DNA of 64,000 bases from Pseudomonadota bacterium (GCA_030685065.1 JAUXQH010000022.1:124001-188000), one strand, 5' to 3'; positions 9,150 through 19,493 are shown, counted from the first letter of the stretch. Translations and numbers: made by a program. The notes: generated by a model not told the origin, from the letters alone.

Positions 9150-9153
<4 letters not shown>
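7612..9153 (+). CDS. Lamin-tail/MopE-repeat surface protein with MYXO-CTERM-type anchor
   Basis: A 513-residue exported protein. A signal peptide (PIAGLLLLLAVPAHA) is followed by a lamin-tail-like beta domain (VTITEFQADP to about residue 185, with WFELYNNYPGTLDFDG) and then several MopE-like units of the type DNDGDGYSEREGDC, each with paired Cys and many Asp, likely binding Ca or Cu. The C terminus has Cys-Gly, a hydrophobic helix (GTLALAALMGLAAIA) and RRR, matching the MYXO-CTERM sorting-tail layout. The ATG at 7612 has GGAGGAA upstream. It overlaps the following OmpA-like gene (ATGA at 9150-9153), so the two products are probably made together at the cell surface. Confidence 0.85.
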
Positions 9154-10898
<1,745 letters not shown>

Positions 10899-10916
10899 CC
10901 CGAAGGATCCCCACCC

Positions 10917-11831
10917 ATGCGTACCCTGCTGCTGTTCGCCCTCGTTCCCACGCTCGCCTGGGCGGGTGCCAAGGGCTCCTCCACCGAGAAGGGGGGGAAG
11001 CTCGGCGCCAACTACTGGTCGGCCGCCTCGGCGATCGACGGAAAGGTCGACACGGCCTGGTTGGTGCCCGGCGAGAGCCCGAACCGGGGCGAGTGGCTCG
11101 AGATCGACATCCCCCGCGGCGAAGTCGACAAGATCGCCATCTACCCGGGGTTCGGCAAGAGCGACGAGACCTACGGCGACTATCCGCGGGTCAAGCAGAT
11201 GCGCGTCGACATCTTCGCGCTCGATGACGACCAGAACGCCAAGCAGGTGGGCTCGACCACGCTCGACGTACCGGACACGCGCGAGATGCAGGTCTTCGAC
11301 CTGGCGGACACGAAGATCGATGCGGGCCTGTTCGGCGGGCGCGTGAGGCTCTCCATCGTCGACATCTACGACGGCGAGGACTACCCGAACATCGGCGTGT
11401 CCGAGGTCCTCGTGTACATGAAGGAGTTCGACGCCAAGGTCAAGGTCACGGCCTTGAACGACGGCGATCCGGCGGCCGCCGCCGACATGCTCGACGAGAA
11501 CCCCAAGACCGCGTCCAAGCTCTCCGGCACCACGGCGACGATGAGCCTGGAGAGCTCGGGCTTCGGGATCTCCACCATCGGGTTCACCCCCGTGAAGGAT
11601 CTGGCCCGCCCGAAGACGGTCGAGATCACCGCCGGCAACCGCACCGTGACCACGGTGCTCCCCGACAAGGCGACCGAAGTCCAGTGGGCGACCGTGCCCG
11701 GCCTGAACGGCTACACGGGCGGGGCGTTCGGCACCATCGAGGTCAAGATCCTCGATGTGTACCCGGGGAAGCTGCCCGAGATCGGCATTTCGGAGCTCAA
11801 GGCCCGCGCCACGAACTTCGAAGCGATCTAG
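10917..11831 (+). CDS. Secreted discoidin-like/NADase-translocation-like domain protein
   Basis: A 304-residue exported protein (signal peptide LLLFALVPTLAWA). Residues ~20-170 show the pattern of F5/8-type-C-like modules: a free N-terminal turn (GANYWSAASAIDGKVDTAWLV), a Gly-Glu-Trp-Leu-Glu-Ile strand and a closing SEVLVYMKEF. A second, diverged copy appears to fill residues ~180-300 and ends with ISELKARATNFEAI. Such domains bind glycans or partner proteins. GAAGGA precedes the ATG. It is third in the envelope trio and followed by a terminator. Confidence 0.7.
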   Translation: MRTLLLFALVPTLAWAGAKGSSTEKGGKLGANYWSAASAIDGKVDTAWLVPGESPNRGEWLEIDIPRGEVDKIAIYPGFGKSDETYGDYPRVKQMRVDIFALDDDQNAKQVGSTTLDVPDTREMQVFDLADTKIDAGLFGGRVRLSIVDIYDGEDYPNIGVSEVLVYMKEFDAKVKVTALNDGDPAAAADMLDENPKTASKLSGTTATMSLESSGFGISTIGFTPVKDLARPKTVEITAGNRTVTTVLPDKATEVQWATVPGLNGYTGGAFGTIEVKILDVYPGKLPEIGISELKARATNFEAI

Positions 11832-11848
11832 TCTCGGCGCGGAGCGGT

Positions 11849-11882
11849 GAGGGGCCCCCCGAGGGGCCCTTCGTTCGTTTTG
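11849..11882 (+). terminator. Terminator after the envelope trio
   Basis: A GGGGCCC/GGGGCCC hairpin with one bulge (11850-11870) is followed by TCGTTCGTTTTG. It starts 18 bases after the stop of the discoidin-like gene. Confidence 0.6.
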
Positions 11883-11948
11883 GGGGCGGGCCGCCTCGGG
11901 AGCGGCCGGTGGGGAGCGGGTCCCCCGCGCCACCGGCGGGGCGCAGGG

Positions 11949-11995
11949 CAAAAACGAAGAGGGCCCGCCGCAGGATTTCTCCGGACGAGCCCTCT
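11949..11995 (-). terminator. Terminator of the Ig-like lipoprotein gene
   Basis: On the minus strand a stem closed by AGAGGGC/GCCCTCT (11989-11995 with 11958-11964) is followed by TCGTTTTTGCC. It lies 35 bases past the stop of the minus-strand gene and faces the plus-strand terminator, insulating the convergent pair. Confidence 0.65.
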
Positions 11996-12029
11996 CGGGG
12001 GTGCGTGGGCCCGAAGGCCCGCGCTGCGA

Positions 12030-12632
12030 CTACTGGGCGGGGACGGCGGCGGGGGCCGCGTCGGTCGCCGCGACGGCCGCGGCATCACCGATGGTGATGT
12101 CGACGGTCGAGGAGAGCGCGCCGCTGGTGGCGGTGATGGTGGCGGTGCCGGGGATCACGCCCATGACGGTGCCGTCGGCCTGAACGGTCGCGACGGTGTC
12201 GGCGCTGGACGACCAGGTGACGGTCTCGCCGGTGATGGCGGTCTCGCCGGACTTGACAGTCGCGGTGAGCATGGCCGACTGGCCGGCGGGCCAGGGGGTA
12301 CCGGCGGTGTAGCCGGCGATCTCGACCTTGTCCGGGAGGGCCACGACGAAGGTGTACTGGGCCTTGACCGTGCCGACGGAGGCGGCCACGGTGGCCTCGC
12401 CGTTGGCGATCGGGGTGACCTTGGCGCCTTCGAGCTTGGCGACGCTGTCGGGCGTCACGGTCCACGCGAGCGCGGGCTGGGGCTCGATGGCCTTGCCGTC
12501 GGCATCAAGGACGGTCGCCTTGAGCACGCCGACCTGGTCGAGCTTGTGGACGGAGACCTTCGCGTCGCCGTCGAACTTGATGGAGGCGGGGGTCGGGGCG
12601 CAGCCCACGAAGAGAGCGAGAAGAGCAACCAT
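12030..12632 (-). CDS. Lipoprotein with bacterial Ig-like (BIG2-type) repeats
   Basis: A 200-residue lipoprotein with lipobox LFVGC (residues 7-11). It carries two Ig-like BIG2-type modules: one with LAWTVTPDSVAKLEGAKVTPIANGEATVAAS, quoted here only as a motif region near residues 55-85, and a second with VTWSSSADTVATVQADG followed by GTATITATSG. These modules form beta-sandwiches that mediate adhesion or act as spacers on the cell surface. The tail is Ala-rich. It is transcribed alone, divergently from the kinase gene. Confidence 0.85.
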   Translation of the reverse strand: MVALLALFVGCAPTPASIKFDGDAKVSVHKLDQVGVLKATVLDADGKAIEPQPALAWTVTPDSVAKLEGAKVTPIANGEATVAASVGTVKAQYTFVVALPDKVEIAGYTAGTPWPAGQSAMLTATVKSGETAITGETVTWSSSADTVATVQADGTVMGVIPGTATITATSGALSSTVDITIGDAAAVAATDAAPAAVPAQ

Positions 12633-12938
12633 GGTGTTTTCCGTGAAGTTTGGGGATTCTCACCCCGAATGAAGCAGGTAGAAGCGCCGCTCCTGGCGGT
12701 TCGGAAGGACGTTCTCCACGGAGCCATCCGAAGGCGGGCGAACTCTACTCCTTTCCCAAAAGAATGCAATACATGACCGCGAAGATTCTTGAACAGAATC
12801 GATCGCCGACCCCCGCCGAAGCGCCCGTCCGGTACAACGGCCGGCGCGGCGGGGTACACTACAGGCCGTCGACCGCCCCTCCCTCGTAGGCCGCGCACCG
12901 CCGCCCTCGTCCCCCGCCTTCTTCCGCAGGAAAGCTCG
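12633..12938. other. Divergent intergenic region with AT-rich core
   Basis: About 306 bases between the minus-strand lipoprotein and the plus-strand kinase. The centre (about 12740-12800) is much richer in A/T than the surroundings (CCCAAAAGAATGCAATACATG) and should hold both promoters. TACACT at 12856-12861 could be a -10 box for the kinase. No open frame with coding character. Confidence 0.5.
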
Positions 12939-14861
12939 TTGGCAACGCCCTTGTCAGAGCCCCAACGATTTGGGAAGTACCAGATCGTCGAGCGGATCGC
13001 CGCCGGCGGTATGGCTGAGATTTTCAAGGCGCGCCTCGACGGGATCGGTGGATTTCATCGCACCTTTGCGATCAAGCGCATCCTCCCGCACCTCACGACG
13101 AACCCCGAGTTCGTCGACATGCTGGTGGACGAGGCGAAGGTGGCCGGGCTCCTCTCGCACGCGAACATCGTGCAGATCCTCGATCTCGGCTCGATCGACC
13201 AGCAGTACTACATCGCGATGGAGTACGTGAACGGCCGGGATCTCGGCCAGCTCCTCGGCCGGTGCGCCGCGAAGGGCATCACCCTGCCGGTGCCGCACGC
13301 GGTCTACGTGCTCCTCGAGATGCTCAAGGGCCTCGAGTACGCGCACAACCGGCAGGTGATGCGCGGCGGGCGCCCCGTTCCGCTCAACATCGTGCACCGG
13401 GACATCTCTCCGGCGAACGTACTGGTGAGCTTTCAGGGGGAGGTCAAGCTCACGGACTTCGGCATCGCCAAGGCCTCGGTCAAGGCGCTCGAGACGATGT
13501 CCGGCGTCGTGAAGGGGCGCTTCGACTACATGAGCCCCGAGCAGGCGAGCGGCGGGGACCTGGACCAACGGTCCGACCTGTACTCCGCGGGCGTGGTGCT
13601 CTACGAAGTGCTGACCGGTCGGCACCCTTTCCGTCAGCCGGGCGAGCTCGCGACCATCGAGGCCATCCGGCGCGGCGTCTATGAGCCGCCCAGCTACGTG
13701 AACCCGGACGTGCCCTATGCCCTCGACCTCGTCGTCGAGCAGGCGCTCAAGGCCAACCCCGCGGAGCGCTTCGCCACGGCGACCGCGTTCAAGGAGGGCC
13801 TGGACCGGTTCTTCCACGACGCCGGCTTCATCTTCTCCGCGTCGACGCTGGCGGCGTTCCTCAAGGGGCTCTTCCCCGAGAGCGAGGCACGGAGCCCGTC
13901 GTCGGGCCCGGTCCTCGCCGCTTCTCGTCCCGCGGCGCGGCTGGCGCGCGATCCCTCCGACGATGTCGTGCTCGACGAGGAGTCCTCCTCCTCGGGCATG
14001 CGGCGCGGCGTGACGGATGGGCCGACCAGCGGCGGGCGCGCGAACGGCGCGCTTGACAGCACGCTCCAGGATGTCGCGGGCCTCCTGCGGGGGCTCCCGG
14101 ACGCCGGGCAGTCCGGGGCCTTCGGGCCCGTGGCGGGCCTGGCGGACGAGTCGACCCTGATCCGCGCCGCGCCCGGCATCGATCCGCGCGAGTGGTCCGA
14201 CGCGGCCACGGCCGTGCGCCCCGACCCCGCACGCGCGGGCGGGGCGCGCTCCATCGCGCCCCAGGCCCCCGCGCAGCCGCTTCCCGGGCGCGCCCCACCG
14301 TCGGGTGCTCCGGCTCGCCCAGGGGCCGCCCATGGGCCCGCCGGGGGCGGCTCGCGGCCCCCCGACGCGCCCGCCTCGCGTTTTCCGAGCGCGAGCGCGA
14401 TCCCCGGGCCCAAGGCGAGCCTGCCCCCCGCCGAGGCCCGCCCCGCTGCTCGGGGCCCCGCGGCGTCGTCGCCGGAGGCCCGCGCGCGGATCGTGGCGCG
14501 CACGCCCGTCCACGTGCACCTGCTCTACGTGGCGGCCACCTTCATGACCGCCGTCGTGGGGCTGCTCGTGGGGCTGTTCGCCGGATCGGCCGTTCGCGCG
14601 AGCGCGCCCGAACAGCCGCCGGTGCTGAAGCTCGATCCGATCGTCGAGATCCACTTTCCGGCCGGGGCCACCGTCACCCTCGACGGGCGGGACGTCCCCG
14701 GGCCCTCCCCCGCGACCACGACCCTGGCCGCCGGGCGCCCCGCGCTCGTGCGCATCTCGAGCCCCGACCACGCCCCCGCCGAGAGTCAGCTCCTCCTCGA
14801 CTACAACCAGATGCGCGTCCTCGACTTCGTACTGGTGGATCTCAAGAAAAAGGAACCCTGA
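12939..14861 (+). CDS. Eukaryotic-like Ser/Thr protein kinase with membrane segment and PEGA-like domain
   Basis: A 640-residue kinase. Residues ~10-275 are a complete Hanks-type catalytic domain: Gly loop IAAGGMAEIFKA, ATP-binding Lys in FAIKRIL, catalytic loop IVHRDISPANVL (Asp present, HRD intact), DFGIAKA and an APE-like MSPEQAS. A long Pro/Ala/Ser-rich juxtamembrane linker follows, then one membrane helix (LLYVAATFMTAVVGLLVGLFAG, about residues 525-545) and an extracytoplasmic PEGA-like beta module (IHFPAGATVTLDGRDVPG). The start chosen is TTG 12939 with CAGGAAAG upstream; TTG 12951 is the alternative. The following prenyltransferase gene begins two bases after its stop. Confidence 0.9.
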   Translation: MATPLSEPQRFGKYQIVERIAAGGMAEIFKARLDGIGGFHRTFAIKRILPHLTTNPEFVDMLVDEAKVAGLLSHANIVQILDLGSIDQQYYIAMEYVNGRDLGQLLGRCAAKGITLPVPHAVYVLLEMLKGLEYAHNRQVMRGGRPVPLNIVHRDISPANVLVSFQGEVKLTDFGIAKASVKALETMSGVVKGRFDYMSPEQASGGDLDQRSDLYSAGVVLYEVLTGRHPFRQPGELATIEAIRRGVYEPPSYVNPDVPYALDLVVEQALKANPAERFATATAFKEGLDRFFHDAGFIFSASTLAAFLKGLFPESEARSPSSGPVLAASRPAARLARDPSDDVVLDEESSSSGMRRGVTDGPTSGGRANGALDSTLQDVAGLLRGLPDAGQSGAFGPVAGLADESTLIRAAPGIDPREWSDAATAVRPDPARAGGARSIAPQAPAQPLPGRAPPSGAPARPGAAHGPAGGGSRPPDAPASRFPSASAIPGPKASLPPAEARPAARGPAASSPEARARIVARTPVHVHLLYVAATFMTAVVGLLVGLFAGSAVRASAPEQPPVLKLDPIVEIHFPAGATVTLDGRDVPGPSPATTTLAAGRPALVRISSPDHAPAESQLLLDYNQMRVLDFVLVDLKKKEP

Positions 14862-14863
14862 AC

Positions 14864-15796
14864 GTGGATTCCATCGCGCGGACCCGTCCGCTGCCCCTGG
14901 CCGCCCTCGCGGCGCTTCGTCCCAAGCAGTGGGCGAAGAACGTGCTCCTGCTGCCCGCGATCATCTTCTCGGACGCCATTCGGAGCCCCGCGGAGTGGGG
15001 CCACCTCGGGATCGCGTTCGTGGCGTTCTGCCTGCTGTCGAGCACCGGCTACATCTTCAACGATTGGCGCGACATCGAGGCCGACCGGCGCCACCCGAAG
15101 AAGCGGTTCCGCCCGCTCGCCAGCGGGGAGCTGACCGAGCGGACTGCCTGGCTGGTCATGGCCCTCGCGTTCCTCGGCGCCCTGAGCATCGCCTGGTCAC
15201 TCAGCCCCCAGTACTTCGTGGTCGCGCTGCTCTACTTCGCCACCACCCTGACGTACTCCAGCTATTTCAAGCACATCGTCATCCTCGACGTGATGTTCCT
15301 CGCGGCCTGCTACCTCTGGCGCCCCGTCGCCGGCGCCGTCGCGATCGGCGTGGCGATCAGCCCCTGGTTGCTGCTGTGTACGGCGTTTCTCGCCCTGTTC
15401 CTCGGCTTCAACAAGCGCCGCGGCGAGATCATGCTGCTGGAGGGCGTCGGGGGCACGCGAAAGAGCCTCGACGAGTACAGCCCGGCCATGCTCTCGGAAT
15501 TCCAGGCCATCACCACGAGCGGGACCATCATCAGCTACGCGCTCTACACCGTGCTCGGCTCGCCAACGGACTGGCTGCTCGTGACGCTTCCCTTCGTGCT
15601 GTTCGGCATCTGCCGGTACATCTACCTGATGGATCAGAAGGGTGAGGGCGCCGCGCCCGACGAGACGCTGCTGCGCGATCGGCCGATCCTGGTCACGTGC
15701 GTGCTCTACCTGATCGTCGCGGTGGCGGTGCTCGTGGTGGCACCGCGGTCGGATCGCCATCCGGGCTCTTCGGTCGAGCGCCACGCGGCGCCCTGA
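14864..15796 (+). CDS. UbiA-family prenyltransferase (decaprenyl-phosphate phosphoribosyltransferase-like)
   Basis: A 310-residue integral membrane protein with about eight helices. It carries the UbiA Asp motif as NDWRDIEADRRHPKKRFRP, and its starting segment RPKQWAKNVLLLPAIIF matches the subgroup that transfers 5-phosphoribose to polyprenyl phosphate, the first step in lipid-linked arabinose/ribose donors. The second motif region includes GFNKRRGEI. The GTG start at 14864 follows the kinase stop by two bases with AAAAAGGAA as the ribosome-binding site. Function as a polyprenyl-phosphate phosphoribosyltransferase is by motif similarity; other UbiA members act on quinones. Confidence 0.85.
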   Translation: MDSIARTRPLPLAALAALRPKQWAKNVLLLPAIIFSDAIRSPAEWGHLGIAFVAFCLLSSTGYIFNDWRDIEADRRHPKKRFRPLASGELTERTAWLVMALAFLGALSIAWSLSPQYFVVALLYFATTLTYSSYFKHIVILDVMFLAACYLWRPVAGAVAIGVAISPWLLLCTAFLALFLGFNKRRGEIMLLEGVGGTRKSLDEYSPAMLSEFQAITTSGTIISYALYTVLGSPTDWLLVTLPFVLFGICRYIYLMDQKGEGAAPDETLLRDRPILVTCVLYLIVAVAVLVVAPRSDRHPGSSVERHAAP

Positions 15797-15820
15797 TCCG
15801 TCGCGACCGTCTCGGCGCTC

Positions 15821-16960
15821 CTAGTCCGGCGCGAGGAGCAGCAGCTCACCGAGGGGCACGCCGTCGACCTCGGGCGCGGAGGTGATCACGGCGGTCGGCT
15901 CGCCCGGATCGGCGTCCTCGTAGAGCACCGCGAACGGGAGCCGGTCCGTTGCCCGGAGCGCGCTGCTCGGTACGCAGGCCTCGTACGTCGCGCCGAGCCA
16001 CGTGGGGGACATCCGGGCCTCGGACGTCGCATCTGGCGCGGCGTCGGTGGGCGTCGCCGGGAGGATCATGCTCACCCTGTCGATGTGGAGGGTGAGCTGA
16101 TCGCCGGGCCCCACGTGGTCGTCCCGCACGCGCCCCGCCACGCAGACCCGCTCGGGGCTCCACACCGCCGCGACGCTGAAGCTCCCGTCGCGCGGGCCGC
16201 TCCAGCCGTCCGCCCCGGATTGGAGGTGCCAGCGGGCCTCGACCACCAGCGGCGCGGCGCTCGGCCAGTCCACCAGGTCGCCGTCGGCCGTGATCGTGCG
16301 CGCCAGGGCATGCACCTGGGCACGGCCGCGAAAGGTGCGGTTGACGACCAGGTCGGCCTCTCCGGTGCCACCGCGCACCCAGTACACGCCGAGCAGCCGG
16401 GCGATACCGCTGGCGAGGGCGACGCCCTCGGTCTCCTGTTCCTGGGGCAGGTAGAGGCGCAGCTCGCCCCGCTCCAGCGCCACGCGGAAGCCGGCGCCGG
16501 GGCCCGGGTGGTCCAGCGGCAGGTCAGGGACGGGCGTGACGCCGCAGCGCCCGTCCTTCATCGAGCAGGCCCGCACCTCGGTGCCGCCATCGGGAGAGCG
16601 GGCCTCCAGCCACACGGTGCGCTGGTGGACGGCGAGAAGCCTGGGCGTCGCGCCCGCCCCCAAGCGCACGTTCTCTCCGGTGACCCGATCGGAGATGGAG
16701 AGGCCGTCGGTGCCCCTCTCGAGGCTCCACACCCGCCGCCCGTCGTACACTTGCGCGCCCTCGGCGATGCGCACGTCGAGCTGGTCGCGGCTGTTCCGGC
16801 GCAGGTCGAGCAGCATCGAGAGGGGCTTGCCGTCGTCCTGTTCGGCCAGGATCGACAGCGCGCTCGGCAGGACGGCTCGACGTGCCGGAGCGAGGCGCTC
16901 GCAGCCCGCGAGCGGGGCGCCTGCGAACAAGGCGGCGAGGATCAGGGCAAGGCGGCGCAG
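15821..16960 (-). CDS. Lipoprotein with CBM9/DOMON-like domain, likely CTG start
   Basis: A lipoprotein of about 379 residues with a clear signal peptide and lipobox (LRRLALILAALFAGAPLAGC). Residues ~215-360 resemble a family-9 carbohydrate-binding (CBM9-like) domain: ITADGDLVDWPSAAPL, then a strand with VAAVWSPERVCVAGRVRDDHV. The region between the upstream gene's body and the signal peptide has no in-frame ATG, GTG or TTG close to the hydrophobic core; the nearest candidate is CTG at 16960, with GAGG a few bases before it. It overlaps the 3' end of the peroxiredoxin-like gene by 19 bases and is the last gene of the tonB operon. Confidence 0.7.
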   Translation of the reverse strand: MRRLALILAALFAGAPLAGCERLAPARRAVLPSALSILAEQDDGKPLSMLLDLRRNSRDQLDVRIAEGAQVYDGRRVWSLERGTDGLSISDRVTGENVRLGAGATPRLLAVHQRTVWLEARSPDGGTEVRACSMKDGRCGVTPVPDLPLDHPGPGAGFRVALERGELRLYLPQEQETEGVALASGIARLLGVYWVRGGTGEADLVVNRTFRGRAQVHALARTITADGDLVDWPSAAPLVVEARWHLQSGADGWSGPRDGSFSVAAVWSPERVCVAGRVRDDHVGPGDQLTLHIDRVSMILPATPTDAAPDATSEARMSPTWLGATYEACVPSSALRATDRLPFAVLYEDADPGEPTAVITSAPEVDGVPLGELLLLAPD

Positions 16961-17466
16961 AGGGCCTCGACATCGGGCAGATCGAAGATGGTCCGTCCGT
17001 AGCGCGCGTAGAGGATGGTGCCGTCGGCACCCACGACGAACTCCGCGGGCAGCTGATCGGCGCCCCCTTCCGGGCGCCCCCTGGCGAGGCCGAGCGACGC
17101 GAGCGCCGTACGCACGGTGTCTGGCCGCAGGCCGAGGAGCGAGCGAACCAGCCCACGGTCCCGGCCGACCCCCCACGCGTCGAAGCGCGCGTTGTCGGGC
17201 TCGACGACGATCGGAAAGAGCACGTGTTGGCGCGGCACGTAGTCCCGCGCGAGGGTCAGATCGCAGCGCGTGAAAGCGACCATGCCGACGCCAGCGGTGT
17301 CGAGCCGGAGGAGGGCCTTCTCGGCCTCCGTGATCGCGGCGCGGGCGAGGCCGCCCGACAACGAACGGAGGAACAACACGACGAGGGGACGCCCGCCGGT
17401 GTGCACGGGGAGGCCAAAGATCGGCTGCACCCGGAACGCGGGAGCGGGATCACCGGGGCCGAGCAT
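16942..17466 (-). CDS. Peroxiredoxin/AhpC-TSA-like protein lacking the peroxidatic Cys
   Basis: A 174-residue thioredoxin-fold protein. The frame PGDPAPAFRVQPIFG, PLVVLFLRSLSGG, the later FPIVVEPDNARFDAWGVG and PAEFVVGADGTILYARYG follow the AhpC/TSA pattern strand by strand. At the place of the peroxidatic Cys (normally T-x-x-C after the first core strand) the sequence reads SLSGGLARAA, so no redox Cys is present; the only Cys are in TRCDLT and near the C terminus. It may be a structural or binding protein rather than a peroxidase. The ATG at 17466 overlaps the globin gene by 17 bases. Confidence 0.7.
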   Translation of the reverse strand: MLGPGDPAPAFRVQPIFGLPVHTGGRPLVVLFLRSLSGGLARAAITEAEKALLRLDTAGVGMVAFTRCDLTLARDYVPRQHVLFPIVVEPDNARFDAWGVGRDRGLVRSLLGLRPDTVRTALASLGLARGRPEGGADQLPAEFVVGADGTILYARYGRTIFDLPDVEALCAALP

Positions 17467-17854
17467 GGGACTCCGGGGAGGGGCTCGGGGGAGCACAGTC
17501 GGTGCCGTCGGTGATGGCCCGCTCCATGCGGCGCTGGGGCTCGAGCCAGGCCTCGACCAGGTCCGCAGGGAGGCCGGCGCGCTCGATCTCTTGCTTGAGC
17601 AACGCGAGGCGGCGCCGGAACTGCCCCGAATTGATGCGGAGGGGCCGGTGCAACGCCGCGATGGGCCGGCCCGTGTAGGCGATCTCCGCGCCAAGCGAGG
17701 CGGCGGCGTGCTCGTACTCGTGTTGCGTCACCGCGGCCCGGTCCTTGCCCGCAAAGAGGAACCCGATGATCGAGTCGTCGAACTGACGAGCGACGAAGCG
17801 CTCGACGACGCCGCGCACCACGGGCTCTCCGCCAGCGCGCTCGAAGGGGGTCAT
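17450..17854 (-). CDS. Truncated-hemoglobin-like protein
   Basis: A 134-residue globin of the truncated (2-on-2) class. The proximal His is His69 in GRPIAALHRPLRI, followed by the usual F-R-R-R-L-A-L-L-K helix and a final helix (DLVEAWLEPQRRMERAI). The front part (VVERFVARQFDDSIIGFLFAG) matches the B-E helices of bacterial globins. It should bind heme and small ligands such as O2 or NO. The start ATG overlaps the stop of the upstream exbD (positions 17851-17854), which is unusual company for a globin and indicates translational coupling to the Ton system. Confidence 0.8.
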   Translation of the reverse strand: MTPFERAGGEPVVRGVVERFVARQFDDSIIGFLFAGKDRAAVTQHEYEHAAASLGAEIAYTGRPIAALHRPLRINSGQFRRRLALLKQEIERAGLPADLVEAWLEPQRRMERAITDGTDCAPPSPSPESHARPR

Positions 17855-18372
17855 CCGGCCGGCGCCGGGGGGGGCACCGCGCCCGGCGCGCCGGCGGGAG
17901 CCGCGGCGGGCTCGGGGAGCGCCTGGCCGGGCTCGAGGCGCGCGGGGCCCTCTTCCTTGAGCTCGGCGAGGCCCACGTTTTCGGCGCCGGCGGTGCGGAC
18001 CAGGTCCATCACCTGGACCACCCGGCCGTAGTTGGCGGCGGGCGCGGCGTCGATGAACACGGTCTTCTTCGCCTTGGACCTGAGGCGCTGCTCGACCTCC
18101 TTCATGAGGTCCTCGTCGGTGCCCTCCTTCAGGTTCAGCGCGATCTTGCCGTCCTCGTACACCGCGACCATGAGCTGGTCCGGAGGGGTGTCGGGAGGCG
18201 GCGGGGGCGGCTCCTCGGTGTCGGGCGGGGGCAGGTTGCTGGACATCTTCCGCACCGTGACCGGCGTCATGACCATGAAGATGATCAGCAGGACCAGCAC
18301 GACGTCGATCAGCGGCGTCACGTTGATCTCGTCCATGCCGCCCTGGGCGCTCGTCGGGACCTTGATCGACAT
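17851..18372 (-). CDS. exbD: ExbD/TolR-type proton-channel protein, second copy
   Basis: A 173-residue ExbD-family protein. The single helix near the N terminus contains the conserved Asp in NVTPLIDVVLVLLIIFMV. After it come a Pro-rich stretch, the periplasmic alpha/beta domain (FIDAAPAANYGRVVQVMDLV) and an Ala/Pro-rich tail. With ExbB it couples proton flow to TonB. It starts three bases after the first exbD and overlaps the globin gene by four. It has a longer Pro-rich insert than the first copy, so the two may have distinct partners. Confidence 0.9.
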   Translation of the reverse strand: MSIKVPTSAQGGMDEINVTPLIDVVLVLLIIFMVMTPVTVRKMSSNLPPPDTEEPPPPPPDTPPDQLMVAVYEDGKIALNLKEGTDEDLMKEVEQRLRSKAKKTVFIDAAPAANYGRVVQVMDLVRTAGAENVGLAELKEEGPARLEPGQALPEPAAAPAGAPGAVPPPAPAG

Positions 18373-18374
18373 CG

Positions 18375-18785
18375 CTACTCCTTCAGCTTCTCTGCCGCGA
18401 GGAGCATGGTGTCGGTGCCCGGGAGCTCATGGAGCTTGTCCATGACGTCGCGCACCTGCTTGTACGTTGCGGCCTGGTCGCCCTTGAGGAGCATGGGGCG
18501 GTTGGCCCGCTCCTTCTCGACGAGCTGGGCCAGATCGTCGAGGGCAACCTCGGTACGGTCGACGTAGACCGTGCCGTTCCCCTTGACCGAGATGACGAGG
18601 TGCTGCCCCATGTCCTTCTCTTCCTCGGCGGTTTTCGCCTTGGGGAGGTCGACGTCGACCCCGGAGGACAACATCGGGGTGACCACCATGAAGATGATGA
18701 GCAGCACCAGCACGACGTCGACGAGAGGCGTGACGTTGATGTCCGCCATCGCGCCGCCCTTTTTACCACCGACCTTCGCGCCCAT
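18375..18785 (-). CDS. exbD: ExbD/TolR-type proton-channel protein, first copy
   Basis: A 136-residue ExbD protein with the conserved membrane Asp in ADINVTPLVDVVLVLLIIFMV and a compact periplasmic domain (VYVDRTEVALDDLAQL and GDQAATYKQVRDVMDKL). It is second after exbB in the operon, and the second exbD begins two bases after its stop. Two exbD genes beside one exbB are common in myxobacterial Ton/Tol clusters and suggest a mixed ExbD dimer in the pentameric ExbB channel. Confidence 0.92.
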   Translation of the reverse strand: MGAKVGGKKGGAMADINVTPLVDVVLVLLIIFMVVTPMLSSGVDVDLPKAKTAEEEKDMGQHLVISVKGNGTVYVDRTEVALDDLAQLVEKERANRPMLLKGDQAATYKQVRDVMDKLHELPGTDTMLLAAEKLKE

Positions 18786-18809
18786 GTTCCTGCCCTCCTC
18801 GCCCGACTG

Positions 18810-19493
18810 CTACTTGGCCGCCCGGCTCTCGGACCGACGAAGAACGTCCTTCTCCGCCCAGTCCACGAGCTCGCCGATGGACATGGTCATGTCCTTCGAG
18901 ATGTCGTCGATGACGGCGTTGAAGTAGTTGTAAAGCCAGATCGCCGCGATCGCGACGGCGATCCCGAACGCGGTGGACACCAGCGCCTCGGCGATGCCGC
19001 CGGAGATCGCGGTGAGATCCGCGCCGCCCTCGGAGCTCATCTTCGAGAACGCGTTGATGATGCCGAAGATGGTGCCGACCAGCCCGACGAAGGGCGCGGT
19101 CGAGCCGGTGGTGGCGAGGACGTTCATGCCCTTGCGCAGCGCCGCGGCCTCGTTCATCGCCATGCGCTCGAGCCCGCGCTTGGCGGCCTCGATGCCGTGC
19201 TGGTCGGGGCGGGCGCGGTACTCGGAGAGCCCGGACTTCACGATGGAGCCGAGGTATGCGAGCTTGTACTGCTCACCCGCGACGAGCTTGAGCGAGGCGT
19301 CCATGTCGCCGGAGGCGAGGGGCTTCGCGATCGCATCGGCGAGGGCGCGCGACTGGGCGCGGGCCCGGATGAACGTGATCATCCGCTCGATGCCGACGTA
19401 CACGCTCCAGACCAGCATGATCAGGAGAACGGCGAAGATGGTCTTCGCGGGCACGCCCATGACGGCCCAGAGATGCTGAGGAGAGAGGTCCAT
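18810..19493 (-). CDS. exbB: ExbB/TolQ/MotA-type proton-channel protein
   Basis: A 227-residue three-helix inner-membrane protein. The first helix (TIFAVLLIMLVWSVYVGIE) is followed by a cytoplasmic loop, and the second and third helices hold the family signature TGSTAPFVGLVGTIFGIINAF and STAFGIAVAIAAIWLYNYF. It forms the pentameric proton channel that energises TonB. The gene lies between tonB and the two exbD genes on the same strand. Confidence 0.93.
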   Translation of the reverse strand: MDLSPQHLWAVMGVPAKTIFAVLLIMLVWSVYVGIERMITFIRARAQSRALADAIAKPLASGDMDASLKLVAGEQYKLAYLGSIVKSGLSEYRARPDQHGIEAAKRGLERMAMNEAAALRKGMNVLATTGSTAPFVGLVGTIFGIINAFSKMSSEGGADLTAISGGIAEALVSTAFGIAVAIAAIWLYNYFNAVIDDISKDMTMSIGELVDWAEKDVLRRSESRAAK

